Shown here: positions 1-7,014 of the stretch, piece by piece
How the letters are laid out: every line of letters starts with the position of its first letter
How positions within the stretch are numbered: position 1 is the first letter of the stretch
Assembly: GCA_013327885.1 (NCBI GenBank)
Contig: JABUMY010000002.1
Coordinates: 186,001 to 250,000, forward strand
From: Flavisolibacter longurius
GTDB taxonomy: Bacteria; Bacteroidota; Bacteroidia; Chitinophagales; Chitinophagaceae
Length of the DNA: 64,000 nucleotides
Direction of reading: 5' to 3'
The notes under the pieces: model-generated
Database searches by the model: none
What the model saw: the letters and a program-made list of their open reading frames with translations, nothing else
What the model was told of the DNA's origin: nothing
Position numbers and translations under genes: made by a program

Positions 1-294
1 AGTATAGAGCGTTGTGCCGGCCCGCGGCTCGATACATTCATAAAGGTTCCAGCAATTGGCCAGGGTAAGAAAAGCCATTTGCACAGCAAATAGAATTCTT
101 CCAAAACGCCCCTCACCAAAGGCGCCTACCTGTTTAAGGGCAACCACGGAGCACATCCATGCGGTGATGTAAACAAGGTTAAGGAGTCCGGAAACGGAAT
201 TGCTTTGAAAAGGGTCTAAGCCATTGCGCATGGAATCGATCAACAAAAAAGGAGCGCCTAAAAGGCCGATGGTAGCAAGCGTTCGTGTGTTCAT
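1..294 (-). CDS. Membrane protein of unknown function, C-terminus cut by window edge
   Basis: An open frame reads leftward from an ATG at 294 to the edge with no stop, giving 98 residues of the N-terminal part. It starts MNTRTLATIGLLGAPFLLID, a hydrophobic first segment, and has two more hydrophobic stretches at about residues 37-54 and 67-84. This suggests a multi-pass inner-membrane protein with at least three segments. I do not recognise a family. The reading frame, composition and hydrophobic periodicity make it more convincing than the competing frames on the other strand. Confidence 0.6.
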   Translation of the reverse strand, partial: MNTRTLATIGLLGAPFLLIDSMRNGLDPFQSNSVSGLLNLVYITAWMCSVVALKQVGAFGEGRFGRILFAVQMAFLTLANCWNLYECIEPRAGTTLYT

Positions 295-401
295 GGTTGT
301 AGGTTTGGTAGGGCAAACATCGGTTGTGTGGCCTGCTGCGGCAAGAGGAGGTTGTTTGAATTGCGGAGAAAAGGGTTTTAATCGTGGGGACGGCTTCGTA
401 G

Positions 402-422
402 GGACATGCTCCTGGCATGTCC
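402..422. repeat. Short palindrome (GGACATGC/GGCATGTCC)
   Basis: GGACATGC at 402-409 faces GGCATGTCC at 414-422 across a 4-nt loop, preceded by CGTAGG. It lies in the gene-free stretch 295-1026. That stretch also holds the composite repeat at 485-840 and, at about 893-930, a second segment beginning CCGTAGGGTCAACGCCGCGG. I see no credible gene there. Confidence 0.6.
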
Positions 423-484
423 TTGCCACGGTTGTAGGAAAGAATAAAGATTGTCTTTGGTTTTGTCTTTCTTTTTGTTGGTTT

Positions 485-840
485 GTTTTCCACCTTTTCT
501 CTCCCCGAAAAGGTGGAGCCAAAAGTTCAAGGAAAAAGCAAACGCTCCGCTGCTTTTTCCAAGCCAACGCACAACATCCCTCTTTATTGATTGCTAGGTT
601 CATTTTGTAAGCAGTTTTCCTCTTTCATTACTTTCTTCACTTCTGATAACAGCATGCTAATAATTCTATCAGCTGATTTTGCAAGAAACGGCAAGCGCTG
701 TATTGCGCTACTCTTTTCTACTGTAAAAAGATGCATTAGCCAATGCGCAATAAGGCGCTGAACCAGCGGGATTGAGAATCTTAGGAAGTGCTGTTTCTTG
801 TTTGAGAATTGAATATTGAGCGTTGATTATTGAACATTTA
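485..840 (+). repeat. Composite intergenic repeat, copy 1
   Basis: The modules in order are: a hairpin with arms CCACCTTTTC and GAAAAGGTGG (490-516); a conserved block AGCCAAAAGTTCAAGGAAAA onward with CTCCGCTGC (517-560); a less conserved spacer with GCACAA and CTTTATTG; an imperfect inverted repeat GCGCTGTATTGCGC (695-708) with GCGCAATAAGGCGC (745-758) followed by TGAACCAGCGGG; and an AT-rich tail with TTGAGAATTGAA and ATTATTGAACATT. The same modules in the same order recur at 11690-12050, and in reverse at 25605-25960 and 41528-41925. Open frames through it are not genes. Confidence 0.85.
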
Positions 841-1026
841 TTGCTGCATTTATTGAGATATTGCGAATTGCTTATTGATTATTGCCTGCATCCGTAGGGT
901 CAACGCCGCGGCGTGTCCTGGATGATGTGTGTTGGCATCCATCATCGGAAAAAAGCATTGCATAAATTGGAGAAACGATCGGACAATAGCAGTGCTTTCG
1001 CTAAAAACAATATAGTTTGAAGGCAC

Positions 1027-1368
1027 CTACCTTGTAATGGCCGTGATAACCAGTTTTTCTGCGCAGCAGGGAGCCTGCGCTGCTTGCGGGGCCGCTTTTA
1101 CATCGCCGCTTACTGTTACCACCAGGTCACTCTGGTAAAATTCCATGGGCAGGTTGCAGGGGAGCAAGCGGGTGTCGATGGCGCCTTCCTCCACCAGGTA
1201 AACCGGCTCCGTGATGGTAGCCGTTAATTTAACAGTAGCCTTTTTGTTGGTTAGTTGCCTCGTGGTAGGTTCATCGGCAAAACAGCCGGCTGGCTTGTCG
1301 TCCTTTTTACAGGAGGTGAACAGCGAAAGCAAAACGGACAGGACCATCCAAATAGTGGCGGGTTTCAT
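1027..1368 (-). CDS. Small cysteine-containing lipoprotein, unknown function
   Basis: This is a 113-residue protein with a type II signal peptide: MKPATIWMVLSVLLSLFTSC, with lipobox FTSC (Cys20) followed by KKDDKP. After processing about 93 residues would face the periplasm or outer membrane. The mature part has four Cys (residues 29, 70, 101 and 102) that could form disulphides or bind metal. It has no domain I recognise. It lies 77 bp downstream of the stressosome response regulator on the same strand and could be read through from it. The lipobox makes the gene credible; its role is unknown. Confidence 0.7.
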   Translation of the reverse strand: MKPATIWMVLSVLLSLFTSCKKDDKPAGCFADEPTTRQLTNKKATVKLTATITEPVYLVEEGAIDTRLLPCNLPMEFYQSDLVVTVSGDVKAAPQAAQAPCCAEKLVITAITR

Positions 1369-1445
1369 GCAGTGCTTTTTCTTCTTGACAACAACGGTAT
1401 GGCAAACGTTGCACCTGTCGACTGCCCTGCCTGACGAAAAACCGG

Positions 1446-1874
1446 TTATTGCAAGCTCTCGTTACCAATGCCGGAGCAAAGGGTATAAAAATCACTGGCG
1501 GTTTTGATGGAATCCCTGTACGAGGAAGGCTTGATGATATAGGCATGGGCACCCAGGGCCATGCACTCTTCTTTTTCCCGCGGGTTCAGCGACGTGGAAT
1601 AAATAATCACCGGTATCTCTTTCAGCGCAGCGTTGCTTTTGATGTGTTTCAGAGTTTGCTTGCCGTTAAGCCGCGGCATGTTCAGGTCAAGGATGATGGC
1701 TTTCGGCAGTTGGTTTTCTTCCACGCAGCGCTGCAGGTATTGCACGGCCGCCTCACCGTTTTCCTCGTAATGCAAACAAGAGCGGTAACCCAGTTCGTCA
1801 AAGGCATCGCTCAGGAGCATCCAATCCTCTTCGTCATCATCCACCATCAAAATGGATACGCTGTTTTCTTTCAT
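1446..1874 (-). CDS. Single-domain response regulator (stressosome operon output)
   Basis: A 142-residue receiver domain with no output domain. Acidic pocket residues are in MVDDDEEDW (11-17), the predicted phospho-acceptor is Asp63 in ILDLNMP, the switch Ser/Thr is in YSTS, and the Lys is in IIKPSS. This resembles Rcp1/CheY-type regulators paired with phytochrome-like kinases. I start at the ATG at 1874 because it overlaps the upstream kinase stop as ATGA (1871-1874) and because a longer frame upstream runs through the kinase. It is the last gene of the six-gene operon, so it is probably the phosphorylation sink for that kinase. How it acts downstream cannot be read from the sequence. Confidence 0.9.
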   Translation of the reverse strand: MKENSVSILMVDDDEEDWMLLSDAFDELGYRSCLHYEENGEAAVQYLQRCVEENQLPKAIILDLNMPRLNGKQTLKHIKSNAALKEIPVIIYSTSLNPREKEECMALGAHAYIIKPSSYRDSIKTASDFYTLCSGIGNESLQ

Positions 1875-3517
1875 TCGCTTTTTGATTGCGTAACCGGCAA
1901 AGTAACAATAAATGTTGAACCCGCACCAACCTTGCTGCGGGCTGTAATGTTGCCCTGGTGCAAAGCAACAATTTTCTGGCAAATGGCCAATCCCAGGCCG
2001 GTACCCGTGTATTTTCCCGAAGCATGCAGCCGCTGGAAAAGCGTAAACATCTGCGGCAGGTATTTTTCATCAAAGCCAATACCGTTGTCCTCCACATGAA
2101 TGCGAATGACGTTGTCCTCCTGCCCGGCCCAGATCTTCACAACCGGCTTTTCGTCTTCCCTGGCATATTTAATGGCATTGCTCAGCAGGTTTTCAAACAA
2201 CTGGTGCAGCATGCCCGCATCGGCCTCAATCAGGGGCATGGGCTCAATGTGCACCTGCGCCCCTTTTTCTTCAATGCTCATCTCCAGGTCCTGCAGCACT
2301 TCGTGGGTTACCTGGTTCAGGTTGATATGTTTCAGCTTCAGGCCTTCCCGCTCTACCTGGGCAAAGGCCAGCAGATCGTTGATAAGGGTGCGCATCCGCC
2401 GCGAGGCCGACTGCATGTTGTGCAGGTAGTCGAGGCCTTTTTCATCCAGCACGTCTTCGTACTTCGAGATCAGGAAGTCGCTGTAGAAGCTGAGCTTACG
2501 GGCCGGTTCCTGCAGGTCGTGCGAAGCCACGTAGGCAAATTCCTGCAGTTCGCGGTTGCTGCGGTTTAGCTCTGTAATGTTCTTTTCCAGGGCTGCCTGT
2601 TGCTGTTTTAGGCGCTCCTGGGTTTCTTTCAGCTCCCGGTTATCCTGCAAGGTTTCTTCCACTACTTTTTGCGCATTGATGTCAACAATGTAGCCCGTCC
2701 AGTACAGCAGCTTTCCTGCCTCATCGTTCAGCGGCGAAATGGACGCCAGGTGCCAGTAATATTCTTTTTCGCTCCTATGGCGAAGACGGCACTGGGTTTT
2801 AATAACAGAGGCGCCCAGCGGCAGGTGCGGGTTGATGAGGATCGAAAAGGCATCGTAGTCATCGGGGTGCACCACGTCTTTCCACCGCGATTTATTGAGT
2901 TGCTCGATGCTATTGCCGGTAAAGCGGCGAAGCCAATCGTTGGCGTAAATCAGTTCTCCTTTTTTGTCGAGCGAAAAAATAATCAGGGGCAGCGCATTGG
3001 TGAGGGTGGTGTGCTGGTTCTCGCTTTCTTTCAAGCGCTGGGTGAGGTCCTGCAACTGCTCATTGTTGCGCTTGATCGCTTCGTAGGGTGAGATGGCCGG
3101 TTCGTTGCGAAAAATGCCCCGCCATTCATCCAGTTTTTGCACATCGATGCGGATGCTGCCCGGTATCCGGAAATAAAGTTCGATAGAGGTTTCTTTACCC
3201 GAAGTGGAAATATTGTACTTGCTCACAAGGCGCTTGGCATAGGCAAGGCCTTCGTTCTCCCCGCCGCCCTGGTCGTCATCGGAAATGCGGGCAACCAGGT
3301 ATTTTTCGCGGCTTGCATTGGAAACCTGGAGGATAAGGCAGCCGTTCTTTCCGTGCTCGATGGTGCTCCGCGCCACTTCCGATACGGCTGTGGCAAACGT
3401 GGTTTGCGCCGGCAGCGAAAGCCCGGCCAGTTCGGCCAGGCGCATGCTGCGCCGGTGGGCCAGTATCAGGTCCATTTCGTTTTGCAATGTTACCCTTGCT
3501 AGTTCCTCCATCTTCAT
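1871..3517 (-). CDS. PAS-domain histidine kinase with N-terminal RsbW-like ATPase-fold domain
   Basis: This 548-residue protein has no membrane segment, so it should be cytosolic. Residues 1-115 resemble the small GHKL switch-kinase fold of RsbW/RsbT (ATAVSEVARSTIEHG as N-box-like helix, ARISDDDQGG as G1-like box). Residues about 165-290 are a PAS domain (FSLDKKGELIYAND, with a PAC-like end YIVDINAQKVVEE). Next come a coiled coil (290-325) and a HisKA dimerisation helix with His333 in ASHDLQEPARKL. The HATPase domain has DNGIGFD and GTGLGLAICQKIV near the C-terminus. Overlaps of 4 bp with both neighbours (ATGA) indicate translational coupling. The phytochrome-type HisKA and a CheY-like partner fit a phosphorelay output for the stressosome. 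Domain placement is by eye. Confidence 0.9.
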   Translation of the reverse strand: MKMEELARVTLQNEMDLILAHRRSMRLAELAGLSLPAQTTFATAVSEVARSTIEHGKNGCLILQVSNASREKYLVARISDDDQGGGENEGLAYAKRLVSKYNISTSGKETSIELYFRIPGSIRIDVQKLDEWRGIFRNEPAISPYEAIKRNNEQLQDLTQRLKESENQHTTLTNALPLIIFSLDKKGELIYANDWLRRFTGNSIEQLNKSRWKDVVHPDDYDAFSILINPHLPLGASVIKTQCRLRHRSEKEYYWHLASISPLNDEAGKLLYWTGYIVDINAQKVVEETLQDNRELKETQERLKQQQAALEKNITELNRSNRELQEFAYVASHDLQEPARKLSFYSDFLISKYEDVLDEKGLDYLHNMQSASRRMRTLINDLLAFAQVEREGLKLKHINLNQVTHEVLQDLEMSIEEKGAQVHIEPMPLIEADAGMLHQLFENLLSNAIKYAREDEKPVVKIWAGQEDNVIRIHVEDNGIGFDEKYLPQMFTLFQRLHASGKYTGTGLGLAICQKIVALHQGNITARSKVGAGSTFIVTLPVTQSKSE

Positions 3518-4533
3518 ACATTCAGTTTACAGCTTGCAATAGACATGTCGTCCGTATTGCGTGCATATTCCTTGAAAATCGATGCTGCCAGCAGCGACAG
3601 GTCGTGGCGCATAATGCCGGGAAACTTCAGGGTATCCCATTTTGATTTAATGCCATCGCTGCAGAGCACAATGCACTGCCCGCGTTCGTAACCCACTTCC
3701 TGGTCGTTCATCGAATTGGGCATGTTCAGCCCGATAATACCGTTGTAAGGGCTGTGGCTTTTGGCACTGACAGGCCCAAAAAAACGGGTGCTGATATTGC
3801 CCACACCGCAGATGGTCCATTTTTGCTCGGCCAGGTGAAAAATGGCCACGGTTCCCACCAGCCCCCGGGTGCGTTTTACCGACTGGTGAATAAAGCGGAG
3901 GGTTTCCACCGCGCTGGTTTCGGGGCACACCTGGAAAGCCTCGATAGCTTTTTGCACCGCATGGGCGGCTTCTTTGCCATGACCCAGCCCATCGCCCAGG
4001 AAAAGCCGGATGTGTTCTTTTGATTTTTTGTAATAAAAGCTATCGCCGCATTCCACTTCGCCTGGCTTGGGCACCACAAAAGAGCGGATCTCCACGCCGT
4101 CGTCCTGCTGCCTGGCTACGGGTGGGTCTTTTACAAACACACGGCAAAGCAAAATGGTACCCCATCCTTTTTGGGTGTACACCTGGAAAAGGTGCGAAAG
4201 CCGCCGGATGGCGCCCAGTCCCTGTCCCAGCGTGTTTTTGGTGGTAGCGCCGTCCTGCATCATGGCCCGCAGGTCGCTGATGCCCGGGCCCGCGTCCATA
4301 GAAATGATCTCGATCCCCTGGAGTCCCTTTTCTTCAACGAGCTTGACAAACAACTCGCCGCCACCGGCATGCTTGGCAAGGTTAGTTACCATTTCGGCAA
4401 CGATGATGTCAATTTCAGCCAGCCGGCGTGCACTGAAATGCGCCGATGCGGCCAGGGCATGCACTTCTTTTTTCAAAATGGCAAAATAGCTTCGGTCGGC
4501 TGCGTTTAACCGAAAGTGCACGGCATTAACCAT
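3514..4533 (-). CDS. RsbT-like ATPase domain fused to SpoIIE/RsbX-type PP2C phosphatase
   Basis: A 339-residue cytosolic fusion. Residues 1-135 form a GHKL switch-kinase-like domain with N-box EMVTNLAKHAGGG, G1 box MDAGPGI and G2 GQGLGAIRRL. Residues about 150-335 form a PP2C-type phosphatase of the SpoIIE/RsbX class with metal-binding aspartates in ECGDS (Asp164) and GDGLGHG (Asp181) and a late CSDGI motif. In Bacillus, RsbX dephosphorylates RsbS and RsbR to reset the stressosome. The position directly after rsbT, with an 8-bp overlap, supports the same role here. The upstream start ATG gives MVNAVHFRLN. The fusion of a switch-kinase-like domain to the phosphatase differs from Bacillus RsbX, which is phosphatase only. 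Confidence 0.88.
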   Translation of the reverse strand: MVNAVHFRLNAADRSYFAILKKEVHALAASAHFSARRLAEIDIIVAEMVTNLAKHAGGGELFVKLVEEKGLQGIEIISMDAGPGISDLRAMMQDGATTKNTLGQGLGAIRRLSHLFQVYTQKGWGTILLCRVFVKDPPVARQQDDGVEIRSFVVPKPGEVECGDSFYYKKSKEHIRLFLGDGLGHGKEAAHAVQKAIEAFQVCPETSAVETLRFIHQSVKRTRGLVGTVAIFHLAEQKWTICGVGNISTRFFGPVSAKSHSPYNGIIGLNMPNSMNDQEVGYERGQCIVLCSDGIKSKWDTLKFPGIMRHDLSLLAASIFKEYARNTDDMSIASCKLNV

Positions 4534-4939
4534 TCTTCCATTTTATAACGGTTACCGTGGTGCCTTTGCCGGGAACGCTCTTCAGGTCAAATTCGCTTAC
4601 CAACCGCTTGGCGCCGGGAAGCCCAAGTCCCAAACTTTTGCCGGTGGAGAAGCCGTCTTTCATGGCCAGCGAAATATCTTTTATACCCGGTCCTTTGTCT
4701 TGAAATACAAGGCGTACACCGTTCTCGCGGCCTTTGCTCACCACTTCGATAAGGGCGGTGCCGCCGCCGGCGTATTTAAGCATGTTGCGGACAAGTTCGG
4801 AGGCAGCCGTGATCAGTTTTGTCTGGTTCACCAGGCTCATGCCGATCTTTACGGCATATTCTTTCACCCGGTTACGAAACGGTACCACGTCCTGCTCTTT
4901 TTGAATGAGGAAACTGTCTTTATTCAGTACCACTATCAT
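4526..4939 (-). CDS. rsbT: Stressosome switch serine/threonine kinase RsbT
   Basis: A 137-residue GHKL-fold protein kinase. The N-box is SELVRNMLKYAGGG, the G1 box is DKGPGIKDI and the G2 region is GKSLGLGLPGAKRLV. The length matches RsbT of Bacillus (about 133). In that system RsbT phosphorylates RsbS and RsbR and, once released, engages the downstream partner RsbU. No RsbU is present here. The ATG at 4939 (MIVVLNKDSF) is chosen over a start nine codons upstream because it matches the family N-terminus and overlaps the rsbS 3' end by 20 bp. Confidence 0.92.
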   Translation of the reverse strand: MIVVLNKDSFLIQKEQDVVPFRNRVKEYAVKIGMSLVNQTKLITAASELVRNMLKYAGGGTALIEVVSKGRENGVRLVFQDKGPGIKDISLAMKDGFSTGKSLGLGLPGAKRLVSEFDLKSVPGKGTTVTVIKWKNG

Positions 4940-5324
4940 CGTGTTCTTCCTCCTCAAGCTGTTCAAAAGAACCGATTTTTTGTTGTAACAAAGCCATGCC
5001 TTTTTCTACGTTTAGTGCCGTGCTCACACCCCGCAATTCCAGTCCCAGTTCAATCAGCGTGATGGCCACGGCAGGCTGCATGCCCACCACCACGGTTTCG
5101 GCGTCCATGATCTTGCTCATGCTGCCAATGTTGCCAATGATGCGGCCCATAAACGAATCCACGATCGACAGGGCGGAAATATCAATTAAAACACCCCTGG
5201 CACCGGTCTTACTCACCATTTGCACAAGGTCACTTTCCAGGTTTAATGCCAGACGGTCGTACAGGTCTACCTGGATGGTCACCAGGAGAAATTTACCCAT
5301 CTGCAAAATTGGTATTCTGTCCAT
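4920..5324 (-). CDS. rsbS: Stressosome core STAS protein RsbS
   Basis: A 134-residue single STAS domain. MDRIPILQMGKFLLVTIQVD is the typical RsbS first strand, followed by GVLIDISALSIVDSFMGRII. The Ser in DISALSIVDSF sits where RsbS is phosphorylated by RsbT. The protein ends with an acidic tail, EEEEHDDSGTE, longer than in Bacillus RsbS. The ATG at 5324 lies 5 bp after the rsbR stop. RsbS and RsbR co-assemble into the stressosome shell in characterised systems. Confidence 0.93.
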   Translation of the reverse strand: MDRIPILQMGKFLLVTIQVDLYDRLALNLESDLVQMVSKTGARGVLIDISALSIVDSFMGRIIGNIGSMSKIMDAETVVVGMQPAVAITLIELGLELRGVSTALNVEKGMALLQQKIGSFEQLEEEEHDDSGTE

Positions 5325-5329
5325 AGAGG

Positions 5330-6196
5330 TTAAAAGCTGGTTTTTTGTCTTGCTGTTCTTTTTACTTCCAGGTGGGTCATTACAAAAGCATGCTGCAAGG
5401 CACTGGCCAGGGAAGCTTTGGTAATGATGTTGGACAGGTCGATGCCCAGGTGCACTACCGTTTGGGCAATTTCGGGACGAATGCCGCTGATAATACACTC
5501 GGCACCCATCAGCCTGGTGGCACTAACGGTCTTGATCAGGTGTTGCGCCACCAGCGAATCCACGGCGGGCACACCGGAAATATCCAAAATAGCGATGCTG
5601 CTGCCGGTTTCCACGATCTGCTGCAGCAGGTTTTCCATCACTACCTGTGTACGGGCACTGTCGAGGGTGCCAATAATGGGCAGGGCCAGGATGCCTTCCC
5701 ATACACGGATCACCGGTGTGGAGATCTCCGCGATCTCGTCGGTTTGCCGGAGGATCACTTCTTCACGGCCTTTGATAAAGGTTTCAAAAGTGACAATGCC
5801 AAAGGAGTCGATCAGCTTACTGATCTTGATGCTGACGGTGTACAGCGTAACGGGATCATTTTTAATCTCATCCTGCAGCACCTGCAGCAGGGCATCCTTC
5901 AGGCTGAACACGTAGGCACCGGTTTCGCGGGGCGAAAAACCCTGGCGTGCCCGGGTGATGGAAATGCCCGAAAGAATTTCCAGCACCGGCTCAAAGTCGG
6001 CAGAGCGACCATCGTTGATGTTTTGGTCGTTGAGCGTTTTTACCAGGATGTCCAGCAGCTCTTCCGACTGCACCCGTAACTCTTCGTTGCTCATCAGGTC
6101 ATCCCGCAGGCTTTCGTCGTTCAGCTGGTTATTCATCCAGCGTTCTAGCAGTTGCTTTCTTCTTTTCTGAAGTAATTTGGAGATGTCTACTTTCAT
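5330..6196 (-). CDS. rsbR: Stressosome sensor/co-antagonist RsbR (RsbRD-type N-terminus plus STAS)
   Basis: A 288-residue protein. Residues 1-150 are helical and resemble the RsbRD/RsbU-type N-terminal domain (KLLQKRRKQLLERWMNNQL), the likely signal-sensing turret. Residues 165-275 form a STAS domain with ILDISGVPAVDSLVA and ISGIRPEIAQTVVHLGID. The phosphorylatable position in the first motif is Ser where Bacillus RsbR has Thr, and the second is Thr in AQT. It has no haem or flavin motif that I can identify, so the signal is unknown. It is the first gene of the operon. The 212-bp region upstream (6197-6408) holds a TACATTTA sequence that could be a weak -7 box on the minus strand. Confidence 0.93.
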   Translation of the reverse strand: MKVDISKLLQKRRKQLLERWMNNQLNDESLRDDLMSNEELRVQSEELLDILVKTLNDQNINDGRSADFEPVLEILSGISITRARQGFSPRETGAYVFSLKDALLQVLQDEIKNDPVTLYTVSIKISKLIDSFGIVTFETFIKGREEVILRQTDEIAEISTPVIRVWEGILALPIIGTLDSARTQVVMENLLQQIVETGSSIAILDISGVPAVDSLVAQHLIKTVSATRLMGAECIISGIRPEIAQTVVHLGIDLSNIITKASLASALQHAFVMTHLEVKRTARQKTSF

Positions 6197-6408
6197 ATTG
6201 AAAGGGGTATTGTTTTTTGGAGAGGCGGGGAAAGCGTAAATGTAGGGAAAAGCTGTGCAAAAACCGGTGAGGATAAAAGATTAGATACCTTTTACAACAG
6301 GCATAAACCAAACAGTGCCTGCATGTTCTGAAAACCTGGTAGCAGGCCAGGGACCGCAAAACGCTTCCTTCTTTTTAGCACGAAATGATAACGTGCAAAA
6401 CCTTCCTC

Positions 6409-7014
6409 TTACAATAACCGACGCACGTTTGTCTTGTACAAGCGGTAGGTTTCGCCGTGCTGTGCCAACAGGAAAGCTTCTTCCAATCGTATCTGCACCT
6501 GGATGAGAATATAGCTTCCGGCCAAAACCACCAGTGTTACGGTATTGGGCAGTACGAGGAAAATTCCCAGCAGGCTAAAAAGCATGCCCAGGAAAACGGG
6601 GTTGCGGGTAAGGGCAAAAACACCCCTTGTCACCAGGGCTGTTTTGTGCCTTTCGTCGATGCCAATGCGCCAGGAACTGCGCATGTTGTACTGCGCCAGC
6701 ATGATCCACAAAAGCGACAGGTGGGCCAGCAGGAGGCCCGCCACCTGTAAGCCCCTGTGCTGTAAAAACGCCACCGGCGACGTATAACGATAGCCTTCCG
6801 GCCAAACCGAAAACAGGAGCACTGCTGCCACCAGCAGGCCGGTGACCACTTTCATCAGCCGGCCGATGTAGTCGTGTGCATTGTCGCTTTTGCCAAAGGT
6901 TACCGGGTTGATGCGGGTTTGCCGGTACACGCGGTAACTGGGAAGCACAAACGTAAACAGGAGGTAAAGCAGGAGAAAGAGGGGCAGGTACCACCGCAGT
7001 GTTTCTGTACTCAT
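6409..7014 (-). CDS. Isoprenylcysteine carboxyl methyltransferase-like membrane protein
   Basis: A 201-residue protein with about five membrane segments. The C-terminal half carries the signature of the ICMT/phospholipid methyltransferase superfamily: RIGIDERHKTALVTRGVF, LTRNPVFLGM, and RLEEAFLLAQHGETYRLY near the end, which form the SAM-binding region. Bacterial members are often found beside metal-homeostasis genes and their substrate is mostly unknown. Its ATG overlaps the stop of the TonB receptor by 4 bp (7011-7014), so the two are co-translated. It probably modifies a lipid or small molecule in the inner membrane. Confidence 0.8.
   Translation of the reverse strand: MSTETLRWYLPLFLLLYLLFTFVLPSYRVYRQTRINPVTFGKSDNAHDYIGRLMKVVTGLLVAAVLLFSVWPEGYRYTSPVAFLQHRGLQVAGLLLAHLSLLWIMLAQYNMRSSWRIGIDERHKTALVTRGVFALTRNPVFLGMLFSLLGIFLVLPNTVTLVVLAGSYILIQVQIRLEEAFLLAQHGETYRLYKTNVRRLL

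Noticed and set aside
224-610. Open frame of 128 codons on the plus strand through the first composite repeat
   Set aside because: It runs through the composite repeat, and the same low-complexity peptide recurs at 11661 and, on the minus strand, near 25900. It reflects the repeat rather than a gene.
1446-6196. A sigma factor or RsbU-type phosphatase as stressosome output
   Set aside because: No sigma-70-family gene or RsbU-like protein is encoded here. The phosphatase fusion has an RsbT-like N-terminus, not the RsbU domain.
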